NCBI GenBank assembly: GCA_944320465.1
Contig: CALUHO010000004.1
Location: 62,001 to 126,000, forward strand
Direction of reading: 5' to 3'
DNA length: 64,000 bases
From: an uncultured Bacteroidales bacterium
GTDB taxonomy: Bacteria; Bacteroidota; Bacteroidia; Bacteroidales; P3
A model generated the notes under the pieces. It saw only the letters and a program-made list of their open reading frames with translations. It made no database searches and was not told the DNA's origin. This document shows, piece after piece, positions 19,601 through 28,733 of the stretch (the first letter of the stretch is position 1; every line of letters starts with the position of its first letter). The translations under genes were made by a program, and so were the position numbers.

Positions 19601-19921
19601 GTGGCGGATGCCACCCTCACCTTCGACGGCAAGGTGCTGGCTCCGGGCGAGTACGTGCTTGCCAACGTGCCGGACGGGACCTATTCCTATTCGGTTGAAC
19701 CCAAATCGGTCATTAGACTTTGGGGAGATTGCCCGCTTCTGTCCGCATCCTGCTCCTCGCTACGCCTCGATGCGGCTCGCTGCACCTTCGGCCAGACGGG
19801 AATCATGCTGCATGACACAAGCGTGCAATCTCCCCAAAGGCTGATGGCCGGTTGGGTTAAAACGTCTTTTTCTCCGGACAGGCCAGCACGCATTGCTCGC
19901 AGGCTTGCAATTGGCCGCTGA
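16682..19921 (+). pseudogene. cleaved-adhesin/CARDB surface protein, nonsense-split and 3'-truncated
   Basis: Two ORFs in the same frame, 16682-17047 and 17063-19921, are separated only by one TAA (17045-17047); the reading across it, GEN-stop-ELAFTLDTPYDYQG, matches internal repeats of the same protein (HSLEIPFSTPYDYQGRNF; MINFTTPYKYHGRNL). Signal peptide MKKHLLPF...ARAQ. Three related beta modules, a carboxypeptidase-like regulatory segment (about 18000-18130), a choice-of-anchor-J/cleaved-adhesin-like jellyroll (about 18160-18630) and a CARDB-like domain (about 18640-18950) are visible, as in gingipain-type adhesin regions. From 19698 the frame runs into a family A repeat, so no T9SS sorting domain remains. 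Probably dead, unless the TAA is read through. Confidence 0.75.
19698..19858. repeat. family A palindromic repeat
   Basis: The left end AACCCAAATCGGTCATTAGA is intact; the right end is degenerate (ggctgatggccggttgggtt). The interior CGCTTCTGTCCGCATCCTG and CATGCTGCATGACACAAGCG blocks are shared with the 8131 copy. It terminates the adhesin-like ORF on the plus strand and overlaps the sufD stop codon (19857-19859) on the minus strand. Confidence 0.8.
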
Positions 19922-21353
19922 AACGTTTCTTGACTAAGAAAGTCATCCATTCCCGCAGAGAGTCCACGCTGATAGGTTTCAGGATTTCATCGGCGTAGGC
20001 CCGCATCAGCAGGCGGCGGGCGGTATCGGCCGGAATGCCCCGGCATCGCATGTAGAACAAGGCATCCTCGTCCAATTGGCCTACCGTGACACCGTGGTTG
20101 CATTGCACGTCGTCGGCATAGATTTCCAGGTAAGGTTTGGCATGGGCTTGGGCCTTGGGCGAAATCAGCAGGTTCCGGTTGCTCTGGTAAGCTTCCGTTT
20201 GGTCGGCCACGGGGCTGACGAAGACATGCCCCTTGAAATAGGCCGAGGCCGAATCGTCGATGACTCCTTTGAACAGTTCCCGGCTGTACGTCTTAGGCGC
20301 CTTGTGGTTGACCTTGACCTGGGTCTTGGCCATCTGTTCATGGTCTTGCAGGTAAAGGCCGAGGAGTTCGGCGCGGGCTTCTTCCTGGTTGAGGTTTACC
20401 TCCAGGTTGTTGCGGGTCAGACCGCCGTTAAGGGTCAAGTTGTACGATGCCAACCGGGACGAGCGGGCTTGCTGGACGCTCAAATCGTGGAAGACCTTGC
20501 AGCTGTCGCCCACGTTCTGGAGCTGGATGTATTCCAGGCTGGCCTCTTTTTCCAGACGGATTTCGGTCAGGGAATGGGCCATGACTTCGGCTTTGGGATG
20601 GCTGTCGGTGCATTCCACAAGGCTCAGGGACGCACCTTCCTCCATCAGGACCCAGATTTGGCTCGCCACGAAAGAAGGCTTTTCCCCGTGGCAGAGGCTG
20701 ACGATTTGCAGGGGCTTGTCCAAACGGGCCTCCTTGGGCATATAGATGACCAGGGTTTCCGCGCTCAGGCAGCGGTTCAGCCATTTGGACTGTTCCATGG
20801 CGGCATCCCGACCCCCTTGGGCGAAATCCGCCGTATCCTTGACGTGTGTCGTGGTTTCTTTCCGGCAGAGAGCTTGCCGGGCTTCGTCCAGAAAGGGCTG
20901 GAGCTTTTCCTTATGCGTTCCGGTGGCGGCAAGTTCGTCCAAGCGGCATACACAAGGGTGTTCGCTTAAAACGGCTTCCGAAGCAGGGTCGAGCAGGTTT
21001 TTCCCCTCGGGACCGCACACGCGGCCATTGTAGAGGAGAATCTGGTACACGTTCAGGCCTTTGATATCGCAACGGAAGCTTTCCGGGAACGGAGCCTGTG
21101 TCAAGGGAAAATCCCGTTGGGTAAAATCGGGCGAACCCAATTCCTTCCACAACGAGACCTTTTCCCCGAACATGCCCGACCTGGCATCGGGGTCGAACAT
21201 CGGGTCAGGCAATTGCAGGAAGCGGTTCAAGGCTTGGTCGGCAATTTCGTTCATCGTTTCGCCGAAACCCTGTCCGGTTCCGTCCTGTTTCGATTTCCTG
21301 TGCCGGGCGGTTTCCTGCGCCCAGCTTCGTATGGTTTCTTTCAATGTCTGCAT
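19857..21353 (-). CDS. sufD: Fe-S cluster assembly protein SufD
   Basis: 498 residues from MQTLKETIRSWAQ (21353); the open frame extends 35 codons upstream but that part is not SufD-like. SufD pairs with SufB to form the scaffold complex SufBC2D that builds [Fe-S] clusters in the cytoplasm (family knowledge). Seen: the C-terminal SufB/D core with LKGHVFVSPVADQTEAYQS-like sequence (AYFKGHVFVSPVADQTEAYQ) and the HGVTVGQLDEDALFYMRCRG motif containing the conserved His. It is the last gene of sufBCD, about 150 bp after sufC. Its stop codon lies inside a repeat element. Confidence 0.95.
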   Translation of the reverse strand: MQTLKETIRSWAQETARHRKSKQDGTGQGFGETMNEIADQALNRFLQLPDPMFDPDARSGMFGEKVSLWKELGSPDFTQRDFPLTQAPFPESFRCDIKGLNVYQILLYNGRVCGPEGKNLLDPASEAVLSEHPCVCRLDELAATGTHKEKLQPFLDEARQALCRKETTTHVKDTADFAQGGRDAAMEQSKWLNRCLSAETLVIYMPKEARLDKPLQIVSLCHGEKPSFVASQIWVLMEEGASLSLVECTDSHPKAEVMAHSLTEIRLEKEASLEYIQLQNVGDSCKVFHDLSVQQARSSRLASYNLTLNGGLTRNNLEVNLNQEEARAELLGLYLQDHEQMAKTQVKVNHKAPKTYSRELFKGVIDDSASAYFKGHVFVSPVADQTEAYQSNRNLLISPKAQAHAKPYLEIYADDVQCNHGVTVGQLDEDALFYMRCRGIPADTARRLLMRAYADEILKPISVDSLREWMTFLVKKRFSGQLQACEQCVLACPEKKTF

Positions 21354-21506
21354 TTCAATTCGAATTGGCAAAAGTCCGGCATCGGTCTTTCTTCCGGAAC
21401 AAACCCGATGGGCGAAATTCTGGGAACGGATCCCGAAATCCTTTGTTTCCAGAATCATGCAAAATCAGAGCGGCCTTGGAACAGCCGCATTCCATGGTGC
21501 AGCTTC

Positions 21507-22262
21507 TTACAGCTCCCCTTTGTCTTTGAGCCAGTCGTAGCCTTTGGCTTCCAGTTCCTTGGCCAGTTCCTTGTCGCCCGTCTTGACAATCTTGCCGTCG
21601 GCAAGCACGTGCACGAAATCGGGTACGATGTAATCCAGAAGGCGTTGGTAGTGGGTGATCACCACGATGGCGTTGTCCTTGCTTGCCAGTTTGTTGACCC
21701 CGCCTGCCACGATGCGCAAGGCATCGATGTCCAGGCCTGAGTCGGTTTCGTCCAGAATGGCCAAAGTGGGTTGCAGCATGGCCATCTGGAAAATCTCGTT
21801 CTTTTTCTTTTCCCCGCCCGAGAAGCCTTCGTTCACGCTGCGGTTGGCCAAGCGGTCGGTCATGCCCACCAAGGCTTGCTTCTCTTCCATGTATTTCATG
21901 AACTCGAAGGTGTCGATGGGGTCCAAGCCTTTGTATTTGCGTTGCTCGTTGAGGGCGGCCCGCATGAAGGAGGCGATGCTCACGCCGGGAATTTCCACCG
22001 GGTACTGGAAACCGAGGAAAATGCCTTCGCAAGCCCGTTCTTCCACGTTGAGGTCGAACAGGTTCTTGCCCTTGTAGAGGATTTCGCCCGAATCCACGTG
22101 GAACATTTCCTTGCCGGCGATGACCGAGGCGAGCGTGCTCTTCCCGTTGCCGTTCGGGCCCATGATGGCGTGGATTTCACCCTTGTCCACTTTCAAGTCC
22201 ACGCCTTTGAGTATCTGCTTGCCGTTGATAGAGGCGTGCAAGTCTTTTATTTCTAATAACAT
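21507..22262 (-). CDS. sufC: Fe-S cluster assembly ATPase SufC
   Basis: 251 residues, ABC-type ATPase without membrane partner. Walker [10 protein letters not shown] at 35-43, signature [16 protein letters not shown] at about 148-163, Walker [13 protein letters not shown], and the switch His in [10 protein letters not shown]. In the SufBC2D complex it drives the conformational change that exposes the scaffold site (family knowledge). Middle gene of the sufBCD operon, 107 bp after sufB. Confidence 0.97.
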   Translation of the reverse strand: MLLEIKDLHASINGKQILKGVDLKVDKGEIHAIMGPNGNGKSTLASVIAGKEMFHVDSGEILYKGKNLFDLNVEERACEGIFLGFQYPVEIPGVSIASFMRAALNEQRKYKGLDPIDTFEFMKYMEEKQALVGMTDRLANRSVNEGFSGGEKKKNEIFQMAMLQPTLAILDETDSGLDIDALRIVAGGVNKLASKDNAIVVITHYQRLLDYIVPDFVHVLADGKIVKTGDKELAKELEAKGYDWLKDKGEL

Positions 22263-22369
22263 TGTTTTGTGTTTTCTAAAGTTTCATGTTAACGATGCCC
22301 CGGTTTCAATTGCGGTGTCTTGGGGCTGTAATATCGTTGATGTGCCAGAGGGGAAAGATACGCCGGTCA

Positions 22370-23851
22370 CTATCCCACACTGCCTTCCAGGCTGATGGAC
22401 AGCAATTTCTGGGCTTCGGCGGCGAACTCCATCGGTAGCTGGTTCAGCACGTCCTTGGCGTAGCCGTTCACAATCAGGCTCACCGCGCTTTCGGCCGAAA
22501 GCCCGCGCTGCTGGCAGTAGAAAAGCTTTTCTTCCGATATCTTGGAGGTCGTGGCCTCGTGTTCGATGATGGCGTTGTCGTTCTGGCATTGGATGTCGGG
22601 CCAGGTGTGCGCCCCGCAGCGGTTCCCCATCAGAAGGGAGTCGCAGCGCGAAAAGTTGTGCGCCCCCGAAGCGTTCGGCATCACCTTGACCAGACCCCGG
22701 TAGGAATTCTGGCTCGCCCCCGCCGATACCCCTTTGGACACGATGGTACTCTTGGTATCCTTGCCGATATGGATCACTTTGGTGCCGGTGTCGGCCTGCT
22801 GGCGGTTGTTCGTGACGGCGACCGAGTAGAACTCGCCGGTGGTGTTGTCTCCTTTGAGGATGATGGAGGGGTATTTCCAGGTAATAGCGCTCCCGGTTTC
22901 GACCTGGGTCCAAGAAAGCTTGGCCCGCGAACCCTTGCAGATGCCGCGTTTGGTCACGAAGTTGTAAATGCCACCTTTGCCGTCCTTGTCGCCGGGATAC
23001 CAGTTCTGTACCGTGGAATACTTGACTTCCGCGTCCTTGAGCACCACGATTTCCACCACGGCGGCATGGAGCTGGTTCTTGTCGCGCATCGGGGCCGTGC
23101 AGCCTTCCATGTAGCTTACGTAAGCCCCTTCGTCGGCGATGATCAGCGTCCGCTCGAACTGGCCGCTTTCCTTGGCGTTGATCCGGAAGTAGGACGAGAG
23201 TTCCATCGGGCATCGCACTCCTTTGGGGATATAGACGAAGCTGCCGTCGCTGAACACGGCGGAGTTGAGGGCGGAGAAGAAGTTGTCGCCCGAAGGCACG
23301 ACCGAACCCAAGTATTTCTTGATCAGGTCGGGATGGTTCTTGATGGCTTCGCTGATGGAGCAGAAGATGATGCCTTGCTTGGAGAGTTCCTCGGAATACA
23401 TGGTCTTGACCGACACCGAGTCCATGATGGCATCCACGGCCACTTTGGGCAGTTCCTTGCTCTCGTCCAGTTCGATGCCTAATTTCTTGAAGGTCTCCAA
23501 AAGCTCGGGGTCGATATTGTCCAGGGCTTTCTCGCGCTCGCTCTTGGGCGCGGCATAATAGATGATGTCCTGGTAGTCGATGGGCGCGTAGTCGAAATGA
23601 GCCCAGTGGGGTTCCTTCATGGCTTTCCATCGGTTGTAGGCATCGAGCCGGAATCGCAACATGTATTCCGGTTCTCCTTTGAGCTTGGAAATCTGTCGGA
23701 TGACGTGTTCGTTGAGGCCTTTTTCGAGCGCGTCGATGGCGATTTTGGTCTCGAAGCCCCACTCGTAATCGTTTTGAGTGATTTCCTCCAATATCCGGTC
23801 CTGTTCTTCGAGCTTCTTCTCTGAAGGTTTTTCTGAAAATTTCTTTTCCAC
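22370..23851 (-). CDS. sufB: Fe-S cluster assembly scaffold SufB
   Basis: 493 residues, normal length. Seen: [35 protein letters not shown] (conserved Cys), the [19 protein letters not shown] region, and [21 protein letters not shown] with the conserved Glu/Cys/Gln patch used for cluster assembly. First gene of sufBCD. A TAACTTTG -7 box lies about 100 bp upstream. No SufS or SufE is present in the window. Confidence 0.97.
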   Translation of the reverse strand: MEKKFSEKPSEKKLEEQDRILEEITQNDYEWGFETKIAIDALEKGLNEHVIRQISKLKGEPEYMLRFRLDAYNRWKAMKEPHWAHFDYAPIDYQDIIYYAAPKSEREKALDNIDPELLETFKKLGIELDESKELPKVAVDAIMDSVSVKTMYSEELSKQGIIFCSISEAIKNHPDLIKKYLGSVVPSGDNFFSALNSAVFSDGSFVYIPKGVRCPMELSSYFRINAKESGQFERTLIIADEGAYVSYMEGCTAPMRDKNQLHAAVVEIVVLKDAEVKYSTVQNWYPGDKDGKGGIYNFVTKRGICKGSRAKLSWTQVETGSAITWKYPSIILKGDNTTGEFYSVAVTNNRQQADTGTKVIHIGKDTKSTIVSKGVSAGASQNSYRGLVKVMPNASGAHNFSRCDSLLMGNRCGAHTWPDIQCQNDNAIIEHEATTSKISEEKLFYCQQRGLSAESAVSLIVNGYAKDVLNQLPMEFAAEAQKLLSISLEGSVG

Positions 23852-23946
23852 GATGTTGTTCTATGGGGTTGGCAAGCCTTGGAAGGGCTGGACCGCGTTT
23901 TTATTCCGATACCTGTTGTACCCGTTTCCGCCAAAGCTTGAACTTG

Positions 23947-23954
23947 CAAAGTTA
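23947..23954 (-). promoter_or_regulatory. -7 box of the suf operon
   Basis: Minus-strand TAACTTTG, a TAnnTTTG match, 96 bp upstream of the sufB start. A -33 TTTG at the usual spacing is not evident. The rest of 23852-24098 is gene-free. Confidence 0.5.
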
Positions 23955-24098
23955 GCAAACTTGGGGATATGGGAAGTTTTATGGCAAAAGCTTGCGGCTT
24001 TGGACGGCACAGTTTTGGACGGAAAAAGACACCTGCTGCCCCGGACAGGGATGGGGGATTTTTGTAATTAACTGTGGGTGAATTTTTTTTGGGAATTT

Positions 24099-24126
24099 GC
24101 AGGTTTCTTAGGAAGAGACAGGAGCA
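24099..24126. repeat. degenerate single copy of the 27-bp inversion-type palindrome
   Basis: Begins TGCAGGTTTCTT and continues AGGAAGAGAC, then departs from consensus. It has the polarity of the distal copies at 29854 and 63180. No partner in opposite orientation was found between sufB and the 24205 gene. It precedes the first cluster of small surface proteins. Confidence 0.5.
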
Positions 24127-24204
24127 ATGAACCTGTACATGTATTCGCAGGAGGAACCTCCTTGTGTCTTATCCGTTGGATTTCAGATAGGAAAATATAT
24201 TGGT

Positions 24205-24537
24205 ATGAGAACATCAGCCCTACTGCTTGTATTTTTTTTCCTTTCAACCATAATGGCTGGAGATGGGGTGGAGGCGAGCGATGAGTTCGAACATTTTTAT
24301 GCGGCTTATGAACGGGCCGTGGAATCGGAAATCAAGGGCGAGATGCAGGAGTCATGCAGTATCATCCGCGATAATGGTGACGGAACCTACGAGATGCAAG
24401 TTTATTACATCGTGAGCGAAAGTGCAGCCTCCAAGGCGCGTATCCGTGCTTTGGAAAATATGGCCAAGGAGAGTGCCGCCGCCCAGCAGTATGCTGAGAA
24501 AGTTTCAGAGTTTGTAAAGGAAGGCTTTTCCGAGTGA
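24205..24537 (+). CDS. small secreted protein, function unknown
   Basis: 110 residues from MRTSALLLVFFFLSTIMA (24205), chosen because this gives a standard signal peptide; the open frame runs 26 codons further upstream, into sequence next to the palindrome. The mature part is short and charged (FEHFYAAYERAVESEIKGE), with a beta-like middle and a helical Ala/Lys-rich tail (SAAAQQYAEKVSEFVKEGF). I do not recognise the family. First gene of a co-oriented run of envelope genes to 28614. Confidence 0.6.
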   Translation: MRTSALLLVFFFLSTIMAGDGVEASDEFEHFYAAYERAVESEIKGEMQESCSIIRDNGDGTYEMQVYYIVSESAASKARIRALENMAKESAAAQQYAEKVSEFVKEGFSE

Positions 24538-24713
24538 TTCTTGTCTTGGAGCCGGCCTGTCATTCAATATTCCGGCCAGCAGCATAGGGATTGACATCGG
24601 TTTCGTTTACCGGTTTTGACGGGAAAAGGGAAATGACACAGGGCCGTTGGGTGGAAACTAAAGGAGTAAACTATTTATAAACAACCAAATCAATTTTTTA
24701 TGAAAGAAATCGT

Positions 24714-25454
24714 TTGAGTTTGGCAATGATGCTGGTGGCATTGTTTGCCATGTCGGTACCCGCATGGGGGCAATTGTCCGACGGAAAGGCTTTTTCGAGG
24801 ACCATCAAGACCGGGAACCGGCCTGGAGAAGGAGACTGGGGTGTTTACATTGGTCCGAGCGTGATGCAGATTATCGAGATGGTGGACGATGAAATCAACT
24901 GGCGCGGAATGCCCTTGGTGAACGTGAAGTATTACGCGACCGACCATTGGGAAACCCGTCTCGGATTGCAGCTGTACAATACTTCCGACAACTTGAAGGG
25001 GCGTGTGGAGGAAGTGGAGGGCAAGATAGGCACCGGAAGCCGTGAAACTTACGTGAAGCTCATGCCCGGATTCGCTTACCATTTCTCCCCCAAGAACCTG
25101 CTGGATGTCTACATGGGTGCCTCGATGCCTTTTGGCTTCAATGCTGACAAACAGGTTACGATGGAGGGCGATGATTACAAGTACAAAATCAGCCGGAACT
25201 CGTTCCTGTGGGGGCTTGAGGCCTTTATAGGACTTCAATGTTTCATTGCCGACCTTCCGTTGTCCATTGGTTTGGAGTACGGTTTTACCGCGTTCCGGAA
25301 ATTCGGTAACAAATACCGCAACGTGATTACAGAGAACGGCGAAAAACAGGTTTTCTACACGAATGGCGACGGAGTTCAATACGAGAAGTTAAACAGCTCG
25401 ACCGGAGAGCTCGGATCGGATTTCCGTATCACTTTCACTTATTATTTCAGATAG
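24714..25454 (+). CDS. outer-membrane beta-barrel protein, start disrupted by a 1-bp break
   Basis: The intact frame starts at TTG 24714 (or ATG 24726) and gives a signal-peptide core ALFAMSVPAWG without basic residues. An ATG at 24700 opens MKEIV and stops; one extra A in the A3 run at 24707-24709 would restore MKENRLSLAMMLVALFAMSV, a normal signal peptide. The mature part (about 220 residues) has alternating aromatic strands and ends in FRITFTYYFR, as outer-membrane barrels do. Either a sequencing or slippage deletion, or a phase-off allele. Confidence 0.65.
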   Translation: MSLAMMLVALFAMSVPAWGQLSDGKAFSRTIKTGNRPGEGDWGVYIGPSVMQIIEMVDDEINWRGMPLVNVKYYATDHWETRLGLQLYNTSDNLKGRVEEVEGKIGTGSRETYVKLMPGFAYHFSPKNLLDVYMGASMPFGFNADKQVTMEGDDYKYKISRNSFLWGLEAFIGLQCFIADLPLSIGLEYGFTAFRKFGNKYRNVITENGEKQVFYTNGDGVQYEKLNSSTGELGSDFRITFTYYFR

Positions 25455-25555
25455 CAGATGACGGCATGTTTGCTTGCGGAAGGCTGTAGAAGGATGTCTG
25501 CCGGAAAACCGCTGCCAGCATGCAGGATCCGGATTAAATGAAAATTTGAAAGAGA

Positions 25556-26005
25556 ATGAGGACGAAATATTTATTATCAGGTTTTGTCTCGGTGGTTTTA
25601 TTGGGTTTGACCTCGTGCAGGGGTGTATACCAATATAACAGGACTCGGGCGATGGACATGAGTCCGACGGAAGTCCGTCTGGACTTGCAATTAGAGGATT
25701 TTGAACTCTTGGGGGAAAGCTGCATTACGGTCGACACACGGACGTATCTAGGCATCTTCCGGACCATAGATAGTATTAACGGGGAGGAATACAATTTCCG
25801 GGATGTCAAGAAGGTGAAACTGGTAGGATGGAACCACATGCACCTGTCTCCCGCTCTAAAAAAGGCCGCTTACAAGATTGTGGAAGAGTATCCTGAGGCG
25901 GATTATTTTGTACCCGTGTACAAGAAGAAAGAGCTCGAAAGGCTTTTCTTGGGACGATACCAAAGGGAGATGGCGGTTATCAAGGCATATAAGGTTAAGG
26001 AATAG
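25556..26005 (+). CDS. small lipoprotein, function unknown
   Basis: 149 residues; signal peptide with lipobox LTSC at about 19-22, so probably outer-membrane anchored. After the Cys the order Tyr-rich, RTRA, PTEVRLDLQLEDFEL resembles the lipoproteins at 27004 and 63482 (KTRTAR, PTEFWTIPSLADLEV), and the tail (YPEADYFVPVYKKKE) matches their GADVLIEPQF segment in pattern. I infer a shared fold. Role unknown. Confidence 0.7.
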   Translation: MRTKYLLSGFVSVVLLGLTSCRGVYQYNRTRAMDMSPTEVRLDLQLEDFELLGESCITVDTRTYLGIFRTIDSINGEEYNFRDVKKVKLVGWNHMHLSPALKKAAYKIVEEYPEADYFVPVYKKKELERLFLGRYQREMAVIKAYKVKE

Positions 26006-26138
26006 AAAAGTTTAGTTGGTAGGGAACTTGGGTGGTTTTCGGACCGGTTTCCTGTTCTTGGCAACAAGCGGGAGGCCGGTACCGGGACGTGTCCGACAAA
26101 TATCCGGGATTCTTGTTAGACCATAGAAAACAATAAAA

Positions 26139-26969
26139 ATGCTTTTCTCAAGAAAAAAAGTTCTGATACATGGCCTGTTCCTTTTCTTGTTCCCTGTTTC
26201 TGCGGGCTTGTTCCTCTCTTCGTGCGGGGAAGAAGAGTCGAAGGTCGTCATACTGGTAGATGACAATGGGGCGGAGGTGTTGAATCCGGGAGAGACGGCA
26301 CTTTTCGAAATCCATGCTTTTTCCAACGACGGATTGGTGGACCGGCTTTCCATCCGAAGCAACGATGTCCAGCAGGGCGACCTGGCTTTGATGGATACCT
26401 TGCTTAACGTGCCTTCATGCAGGTTCACTTATGCCTATACGGCTCCGGAATTGGTTGACACAACACAAGTGGACTTGCAGTTCCGGGCGTATGCTCCGGA
26501 CGGATCCTATTCCACGACGTGGGTTCATTTGACGGTGTGCGGGGCGGAGGAAATCCTGGCATCGCTCGACAATTACACCTTGTACTCTGGCAGTTCCCGC
26601 AACCGGGATGCTTTCAGCTTGGATCTGGAACAAGTGGTTTACAGTGGTAGTACGGACGAGCGCTTTCTGGATTTGGTCGACATGGGGAACGATTCCTTGA
26701 CGGGCGAGTTTTTGCGGACATGGTCCAGCCGGACAGCCTTGTCCTTTTCCCGTTTCAACGATTTCAACTATGAGACGGCGACCCGGAGGAGTGTAGAGGA
26801 GGCTTACCAGGTGGCGGCCAAGTACAGCGAGCTGCGGGATATCCAAGACGACGACATTGTCCTGCTGGGAAGGTCCGACACGGCTTTGGGCGTTCTCAAG
26901 GTCGTGGCGGTTTTCGACGAGGAGGGGGTAGAGAGCGACCGCTATCTATTCTCGTTGAAAAAGTTATGA
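26139..26969 (+). CDS. lipoprotein with Ig-like N-terminal half, function unknown
   Basis: 276 residues. Signal peptide and lipobox LSSC followed by GEEESK. Residues about 35-125 look like an Ig-type beta domain (NPGETALFEIHAFSNDG, DLQFRAYAPDGSYSTTWVHL). The C-terminal half (YTLYSGSSRNRDAFSLD, ILASL before it) is mixed. No family recognised. Likely surface-exposed by analogy with neighbours. Confidence 0.6.
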   Translation: MLFSRKKVLIHGLFLFLFPVSAGLFLSSCGEEESKVVILVDDNGAEVLNPGETALFEIHAFSNDGLVDRLSIRSNDVQQGDLALMDTLLNVPSCRFTYAYTAPELVDTTQVDLQFRAYAPDGSYSTTWVHLTVCGAEEILASLDNYTLYSGSSRNRDAFSLDLEQVVYSGSTDERFLDLVDMGNDSLTGEFLRTWSSRTALSFSRFNDFNYETATRRSVEEAYQVAAKYSELRDIQDDDIVLLGRSDTALGVLKVVAVFDEEGVESDRYLFSLKKL

Positions 26970-27003
26970 GAATACGTGTTTTGATTTCAAATGCATGTAA
27001 ATT

Positions 27004-27471
27004 TTGTTAAACTTAAAAAAGTACAAAAATGAAAAAGTTACTTCTTTTATAGGTGTGGCGGTGCTGTTCAGCTCATGTGCCGTGACTTACAAGACCAGAA
27101 CCGCCCGGGTGGCGGCTGTTCCCACGGAGTTTTGGACCATACCGTCTTTGGCCGATTTGGAGGTCAAAGAAGAAAAGGTGTCGGGAACGAGCGAGGGCGA
27201 TGCGAACCGGAGGAAATTCTTTTTGGGAAAGAAAGCTCAGGAAGACAATGCCGTGGCCAAGGCCTTGCAGTCGTGCGGGGCGGATGTGCTGATAGAACCC
27301 CAGTTCACCTACGAATACAAGAAGGCCCGCTTGCAGAAAGTGACGGTGACGGGCTATCCAGGTTTCTTCTGCAATTTCCGGGCTGTTCCCTATGAGGATA
27401 TCCGCCCTAAGGATTGCGAGAAAGAGGCGGCTCCCCAAGTGGTGATTTACAGTGCCGGTGAACAAAAATAG
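27004..27471 (+). CDS. small lipoprotein, paralogue of 63482, frame broken in the signal peptide
   Basis: The open frame starts at a TTG (27004) and reads VTSFIGVAVLFSSCAVTYK. The natural start is ATG 27029 (MKKLLL, then stop); one extra T in the T4 run at 27045-27048 would give MKKLLLFIGVAVLFSSC, matching MRKLILFALVAMLCSSC of the intact paralogue at 63482. From the lipobox Cys onward the two proteins are about 85% identical by eye (TARVAAVPTEFWTIPSLADL, KALQSCGADVLIEPQF). Unknown role; stop codon 6 bp before the next gene. Confidence 0.75.
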   Translation: MLNLKKYKNEKVTSFIGVAVLFSSCAVTYKTRTARVAAVPTEFWTIPSLADLEVKEEKVSGTSEGDANRRKFFLGKKAQEDNAVAKALQSCGADVLIEPQFTYEYKKARLQKVTVTGYPGFFCNFRAVPYEDIRPKDCEKEAAPQVVIYSAGEQK

Positions 27472-27477
27472 GCTGCC

Positions 27478-28614
27478 ATGAAAAGGATATTGCAGCTTAT
27501 GCTTTTGGGGGCAGGGATAGGAATCCTGTTTTCCTCCTGTTCCATGTTCAGCTATACGGCACATACGGCCAAGACGCTGGCTATCGAGAACGAGGTCCGC
27601 CAGATGCCACTCGTTGTCGACTTGCACGTGGATTCGACCCGATGGGAACGGGACACGGCATGGGAGAACGTTTTGTTCAAGAAACATGCCTCTGTCAAGA
27701 ACCAGATGGATTATCTGGTCGCTTCCATTCTGGAAGAATCCGGAGCGGATGTCCTGGTGGAACCTAAGGTTACCCTTGATGCCAGAATGGGATGGATTCG
27801 TTCTCGGTACGGCATGAAGGTGATGGGCTATCCGGCACGGTATGTCAATTTCCGTCCGGCCACGATACAGGACATGCGGCTTTTGGGCATGGACACCTTG
27901 GATTGCCGCCAAGATTATCCGCAAGTGGTTATCAACGGTGTGCCGGGCGGTTGGTACGACGGGCGGTCGGTGACCCGGAGGTTGGAGACGAAAGGAAATG
28001 TTCGCTGGAATTCAACAAAGGGAGGCCGTATGGCACCGGCTATTTCTGCCCCGGGCAAACCGAAGCAGAAAAAGAGGCCAGAGCCGGAAGTATTGAGAAA
28101 GCCTTATACGGGTATGTTGGATATACGGGCCGCATATTCACCCTCTTACGGGGATGGATATGCTAGTGCTTCGTGGCCTGCGATGTTCACGACGACGCAT
28201 GGTGCGAACCTTGGGAAACGAAGGTCGATTTTCTTGGGAGCCGGTATGGGATTTGGAGGAAATAAGAGACGTCTTAATCATAGTGATTATGACTTTTCAG
28301 AACCGAGAAGGCTTTTTTTGCCTGTTTATGCAAATGTACGTTTTAACCTAGGCCACAAGAAAGTCTACCCTTTTATCGATGTTAGGGTTGGAGGGGCGAT
28401 GATTTGGGAAAAAAATAAGGTTTATGAAAAAAGTGTCTGGTCTGATACTTGGTATTTAGACTACGAAAAGAAATATTCTTATATCAGCTTGTATTATGAT
28501 GTGACAGTAGGCGTTGGAATTGGCAATCATTTCGATTTGGGGATAACGCACATGATGATGGGGTTGGAGGATCGCGATTTCGATATAGGCCTTAAGCTCG
28601 GGGTCCGTTGGTAG
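27478..28614 (+). CDS. lipoprotein-domain/beta-barrel fusion
   Basis: 378 residues. Lipobox FSSC in the N-terminus (MKRILQLMLLGAGIGILFSS). Residues about 20-160 repeat the fold of the gene before it (ESGADVLVEPKVTLD, VMGYPARYVNFRPA, YPQVVING). After a Pro/Lys-rich linker, the last 170 residues look like a small outer-membrane barrel (MLDIRAAYSPSYG, KVYPFIDVRVGGAMIW, ending FDIGLKLGVRW) and are visibly more AT-rich. The start of a second copy lies at 63932. A lipid anchor in front of a barrel is unusual; the N-terminal domain may sit in the periplasm. Confidence 0.75.
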   Translation: MKRILQLMLLGAGIGILFSSCSMFSYTAHTAKTLAIENEVRQMPLVVDLHVDSTRWERDTAWENVLFKKHASVKNQMDYLVASILEESGADVLVEPKVTLDARMGWIRSRYGMKVMGYPARYVNFRPATIQDMRLLGMDTLDCRQDYPQVVINGVPGGWYDGRSVTRRLETKGNVRWNSTKGGRMAPAISAPGKPKQKKRPEPEVLRKPYTGMLDIRAAYSPSYGDGYASASWPAMFTTTHGANLGKRRSIFLGAGMGFGGNKRRLNHSDYDFSEPRRLFLPVYANVRFNLGHKKVYPFIDVRVGGAMIWEKNKVYEKSVWSDTWYLDYEKKYSYISLYYDVTVGVGIGNHFDLGITHMMMGLEDRDFDIGLKLGVRW

Positions 28615-28663
28615 CGTAACCGATATGCGGCTTGTTGTAGAAACAGGTCGCATGTTGTTGACG

Positions 28664-28710
28664 GCCAGTTCCATTTTTGGCTGATTTTCCCAAGGATGGA
28701 CTGGCTTTTT
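28664..28710 (+). terminator. probable terminator of the 24-28.6 kb cluster
   Basis: GCCAGTTCCAT (28664-28674) pairs with ATGGACTGGC (28696-28705) with one bulged T, followed by TTTTT. Confidence 0.45.
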
Positions 28711-28733
28711 CATGTTTTTAATTTTAAAATTAT

